Below, piece after piece: positions 6,996 through 9,368 of a stretch of DNA of 9,368 bases. The notes under the pieces were generated by a model that was not told the origin of the DNA, did no database searches, and was given only the letters and a program-made list of their open reading frames with translations. The stretch is from Christensenella sp. UBA7597 (GTDB taxonomy: Bacteria > Bacillota > Clostridia > Christensenellales > Borkfalkiaceae). The stretch is from assembly GCA_002474405.1 (NCBI GenBank), contig DLQW01000057.1, positions 1 to 9,368 of the forward strand, in the 5' to 3' direction. A program made the translations under genes and the position numbers. Position 1 is the stretch's first letter. Each line of letters opens with the position of its first letter.

Positions 6996-7736
6996 ATGAT
7001 TTACGAGCTTGCGGGATTACGGGTAAACATTAAAAATCGTTGCCGCTATACAAGCGAATTCTGCAAAGAATATCTTTCCGCCGATCAGCTTTCGCCCGCG
7101 GCGTTCGAAGCGGAAGTTACCGGCGAAGAATTTGCGGAGGAAAAAAAGGAATCGGAAGGCTTTTCCGACGGCTATATCGAAAATATCTGTCTGTATCGCA
7201 GCGTCTGTTTGCAGATGCCGAAATACGGCAGATTTTTGTTACACTCCGCCGTGCTCGAATACGAAAATAACGCCTATGCGTTTCTGGGCAGAAGCGGCAT
7301 CGGCAAATCCACGCATACCGCGCTCTGGATAAACAACGTAAAAGGCGCCGAAATCTTAAACGGCGATAAGCCGATTATCGGTTACGACGAATCCGCGGCG
7401 GACGGCGAAAAATTCGTTGCGTACGGCACGCCGTGGAACGGTAAGGAAAACCGCGGCAAAAAAGGGCAGGCGCCGCTGAAAGCGCTTTGCTTTATCGAAC
7501 GGGCAAAAGAAAATTCCATCGGAAAAATCGCCGTCGGCGAAGCGGCAGACCGCATTTTTACGCAGATTTTATTGCCGCGCGAACGCGAAGCGGCTGAAAA
7601 AACGCTTGAACTCATCGATAAGCTGGTGTGCGGCGTTCCCGCATACGTGTTGCATTGCAATATGGAAACGGACGCGATGAAAACGTCGTATAAAGCGCTT
7701 GTCGGCAGAGAATTTACGCAAAACGAACAGAAATAA
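6996..7736 (+). CDS. HPr kinase-like P-loop protein (HprK-like)
   Basis: A 246-residue soluble protein. The Walker A motif GRSGIGKS-T at residues 98-106 is preceded by LHSAVLEYENNAYAFL, the arrangement seen in the C-terminal kinase domain of HPr kinase/phosphorylase and its diverged relatives. ILNGDKPIIG with D124 takes the place of the Walker B/Asp motif, and YGTPWNGKEN at 143-152 is a segment I recall from many gut Firmicute HprK-like proteins. It is too different and too lacking in the rest of HprK to be the carbon-catabolite regulator. Characterised relatives in lasso peptide clusters (ThcoK, PadeK) phosphorylate a serine on the peptide, so a kinase acting on a peptide is a reasonable guess. 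It is the first gene of the operon; the PqqD-like gene starts 23 bases after its stop. The fold is confident, the substrate unknown. Confidence 0.82.
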   Translation: MIYELAGLRVNIKNRCRYTSEFCKEYLSADQLSPAAFEAEVTGEEFAEEKKESEGFSDGYIENICLYRSVCLQMPKYGRFLLHSAVLEYENNAYAFLGRSGIGKSTHTALWINNVKGAEILNGDKPIIGYDESAADGEKFVAYGTPWNGKENRGKKGQAPLKALCFIERAKENSIGKIAVGEAADRIFTQILLPREREAAEKTLELIDKLVCGVPAYVLHCNMETDAMKTSYKALVGREFTQNEQK

Positions 7737-7759
7737 ACGCCTTCGGGAGGGAGAAATAT

Positions 7760-8023
7760 ATGAAAATCAAAGAGGGATTCATTATCAGGCAGGTCGGCGG
7801 CGAAAATATCGTCGTGCCTATCGGAAAAACGGGAAAAGATTTTCACGGCATGATCAAGCTGAACGACAGCGGCGCGTTTTTATGGCGCTTTTTCACGGAA
7901 GAACACACGGAAGCGGAAGCCGTCGCCGCGCTTTTAAACGAATACGAAGTGGATGAAGCCACCGCAAAAGAAGACGTGGCTTCGTTCGTAAAAACGCTGA
8001 ACGATCCGCGTTTCGTCGATTGA
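7760..8023 (+). CDS. PqqD-like (RRE fold) protein
   Basis: A small soluble protein of 87 residues with the PqqD pattern: an N-terminal beta region (GFIIRQVGGENIVVPIG), then MIKLNDSGAFLWRFF (about residues 31-45), EAEAVAALLNEYEVD and DVASFVKTLNDPRFVD. PqqD and its relatives (RiPP recognition elements) bind the leader of a precursor peptide and present it to modifying enzymes. A strong GGGAGGGAG (7744-7752) precedes the ATG by seven bases. Its TGA overlaps the TTG start of the next gene (TTGA), suggesting coupled, stoichiometric expression. What peptide it binds cannot be seen; no precursor-like open frame sits beside it. It could also serve a non-RiPP partner, as lone PqqD-like proteins are common in Firmicutes. 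Confidence 0.85.
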   Translation: MKIKEGFIIRQVGGENIVVPIGKTGKDFHGMIKLNDSGAFLWRFFTEEHTEAEAVAALLNEYEVDEATAKEDVASFVKTLNDPRFVD

Positions 8024-8520
8024 TAAAGAAGTATACTGCGGTGGAAGAATCGAAACAACTCACAATCGAAGAACTCATCGGAAGCGAGGGCAGATACGTC
8101 GGTTCCACGGTGGGCGTCAGCATGTTGCCCATGCTGAAAACCGGGCGCGACAGCGTGGTAATCGTCAAAAAAGAAGCGCGGCTTCGCCCGCTGGACGTGG
8201 CGCTTTATAAACGCGGCGATAAATACGTTCTGCACCGCGTCGTTTCCGTCATCGACGGCGGCTATATTATTCGCGGCGATAATTGCTATTCCGATGAAAA
8301 AATCCCGGAATCCGCCGTATTCGGCGTGCTTAAAGAATATTTCCGCAAAAACAAACATATCGATTGCGCCACCGACGAAAAATATCTTCGGTATGCGAAA
8401 AAACGGGTGAAAAATTATCGTCTGCGCCGATTTTTCGTGTTGCCGTATCTGCGCTGCCGCAATTTCGCCTCGCGGCTGTATCATAAAATTTTCAGGCGAA
8501 AAAACGGAAAATCGGAATAA
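8020..8520 (+). CDS. S24/S26 family peptidase-like protein
   Basis: A 166-residue protein related to signal peptidase I and LexA-type serine peptidases. The nucleophile motif is TVGVSMLPML with S34; the second conserved block is DKYVLHRVVSV with H72, and a GDN motif follows at residues 86-88. Having His rather than Lys in the second block recalls the SipW/ER-type Ser-His signal peptidases. No N-terminal membrane helix is present, unlike true signal peptidases; instead the C-terminal third is highly basic with aromatic residues (RLRRFFVLPYLRCR, KIFRRK), perhaps for membrane or nucleic-acid contact. The start is uncertain: TTG at 8020 overlaps the PqqD-like stop, while GTG at 8041, with a weak AAAGAAG upstream, would give 159 residues and sits closer to the conserved TIEEL. 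In this operon it may remove a leader peptide, which is inferred. Confidence 0.82.
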   Translation: MIKKYTAVEESKQLTIEELIGSEGRYVGSTVGVSMLPMLKTGRDSVVIVKKEARLRPLDVALYKRGDKYVLHRVVSVIDGGYIIRGDNCYSDEKIPESAVFGVLKEYFRKNKHIDCATDEKYLRYAKKRVKNYRLRRFFVLPYLRCRNFASRLYHKIFRRKNGKSE

Positions 8521-8542
8521 ACGAACAAAAGGAAAGAAAAGC

Positions 8543-9368
8543 GTGAAAGAACAGGAAGCGGCAAGAGGAAAAGCATGGCTGAAGCGGGAAACGCGTCCGT
8601 ATCGGCTGCCTGTAATATTCCTTGCGGGGTTGACGGTAACGGCAATCCTGCTTTCGCTTGCGTTTTCGTATCTCATCCGCTACGTCATCAACGGCGCGGC
8701 AAGCGGCGAAATCAAAAAAATGTGGCTGTTTTCGGGCATTTGCGCCGCGCTCGCCATTTTAAGAACGCTGCTGCAAATCGTCCGATCGTATTATTCCGAA
8801 CGCTGCAAAGCAAAAATCACGGTGGGGCTCAGAACCCGCCTTTTCGCTCGTCTGCTTTGCGCCGATTATTCCGAAGCCGAAAAATACCACAGCGGCGATT
8901 TATTGAATCGTTTCACATCCGACGTCGCGGAAGTCGCCAACATGAGCGTAAGCATTCTTCCCGCTTTTGCGGGAATGATCGTGCAGTGCGTCGGCGCAAT
9001 CGCCGCGCTTTTGATGCTCGATCCGTTGTTTACGGCGATTTTTGCCGTCGGCGGGCTCATCGTCGCCTGCGTTTCCGTCGCATTCAGAAAAGCTTCGAAA
9101 AAATACCATAAACAACTCACCGAAGCGGACGGAAAAAGTCGTTCGTTCATACAGGAAGGCATTTCTTCGCTCCTCACCGTAAAAGCGTACGGCGCGGAGG
9201 AGCGTTCGGCTGAAAAGTCCGGCGTTCTTCTCAAGGATTATTATTCGGCGCGTATGAAGAAAAACCGACTGAACGTGGCGCTCGGCGGTTCGTTTTCGGT
9301 GTTGTCGGCGCTTTCGCAGGTATTTGCGGTGGTGTGGTGCAGCGTACAAATCGTAAGAAGCGGCAGTT
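8543..9368 (+). CDS. ABC exporter, N-terminal membrane domain (3' end outside window)
   Basis: Partial gene: 275 codons from the GTG at 8543 to the window edge, all in the transmembrane domain. Hydrophobic segments lie at about residues 23-46, 60-81, 138-160, 162-182 and 247-270. The exporter signature SGDLLNRFTSDVAEVANM (117-134) and the coupling region FIQEGISSLLTVKAYGAEE (202-220) are typical of type 1 ABC exporters with fused ATPase (MsbA/LcnC/lasso-D type). The ATPase is not reached here. There is no N-terminal C39 peptidase domain, since the protein begins only about 22 residues before its first membrane helix, so any leader cleavage must be done by another protein. AAGGA (8529-8533) precedes the GTG by nine bases; the start is 22 bases after the S26-like stop. 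Same operon as the three preceding genes. Confidence 0.88.
   Translation, partial: MKEQEAARGKAWLKRETRPYRLPVIFLAGLTVTAILLSLAFSYLIRYVINGAASGEIKKMWLFSGICAALAILRTLLQIVRSYYSERCKAKITVGLRTRLFARLLCADYSEAEKYHSGDLLNRFTSDVAEVANMSVSILPAFAGMIVQCVGAIAALLMLDPLFTAIFAVGGLIVACVSVAFRKASKKYHKQLTEADGKSRSFIQEGISSLLTVKAYGAEERSAEKSGVLLKDYYSARMKKNRLNVALGGSFSVLSALSQVFAVVWCSVQIVRSGS

Noticed and set aside
6996..7736. True HPr kinase/phosphorylase (HprK) of catabolite control
   Set aside because: Only the P-loop core matches; it lacks the usual N-terminal domain and HprK signature, and sits with peptide-processing type genes, so it is called HprK-like.
7843..8676. 277-codon minus-strand open frame over the PqqD-like, S26-like and ABC genes
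   Set aside because: It overlaps three recognisable genes on the opposite strand and shows no family motif.
8575..9111. 178-codon plus-strand open frame starting with ATG at 8575
   Set aside because: It is an Arg/His-rich out-of-frame shadow of the ABC exporter, whose real frame starts with GTG at 8543 and carries the exporter signature.

Overview
All recognisable genes in this window lie on the + strand. The best guess for the source is an uncultured Clostridia-type Firmicute (Bacillota) of intermediate GC. The reasons are RNase Y directly downstream of a recA region, strong AGGAGG-type ribosome binding sites, sigma-A-type promoters that match or nearly match TTGACA-17-TATAAT, a tRNA gene with encoded CCA, and a gut-Firmicute style HprK-like/PqqD/S26-like gene set. 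This is inference from gene content; no 16S or other phylogenetic marker was examined beyond partial RecA.

Region 1 (1-4440), housekeeping. The window opens inside recA (C-terminal 188 codons). The recA stop overlaps the start of nadE (ATGA), a two-domain glutamine-dependent NAD+ synthetase with its full catalytic set. After a terminator-like hairpin, a good promoter and a structured leader precede rny, the membrane-anchored endoribonuclease RNase Y (TM, coiled coil, KH, HD), which is followed by its own hairpin terminator.

Region 2 (4441-5081). A consensus promoter drives a single tRNA-Thr(GGT), followed by a strong intrinsic terminator. The tRNA's 5' leader is complementary to its 3' trailer in a way that competes with the terminator. 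A small TfoX N-terminal-domain protein follows.

Region 3 (5082-6930). An extended -10 promoter leads a tight three-gene operon: a small two-TM membrane protein, a TetR-type regulator of the DhaS-like kind, and a polytopic membrane protein with no family I recognise. It ends in an intrinsic terminator nested inside a larger inverted repeat.

Region 4 (6931-9368, open at the right edge). A promoter abutting that inverted repeat starts an operon coding for an HPr-kinase-like P-loop protein, a PqqD-like (RRE fold) protein, a soluble S24/S26 peptidase-like protein with an apparent Ser-His arrangement, and an ABC exporter cut off by the window end. This combination of peptide-binding domain, kinase-like enzyme, peptidase and exporter resembles a peptide (RiPP-like) maturation and export cassette, but no precursor peptide or cyclising enzyme is visible here. 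It is the most interesting part of the window.
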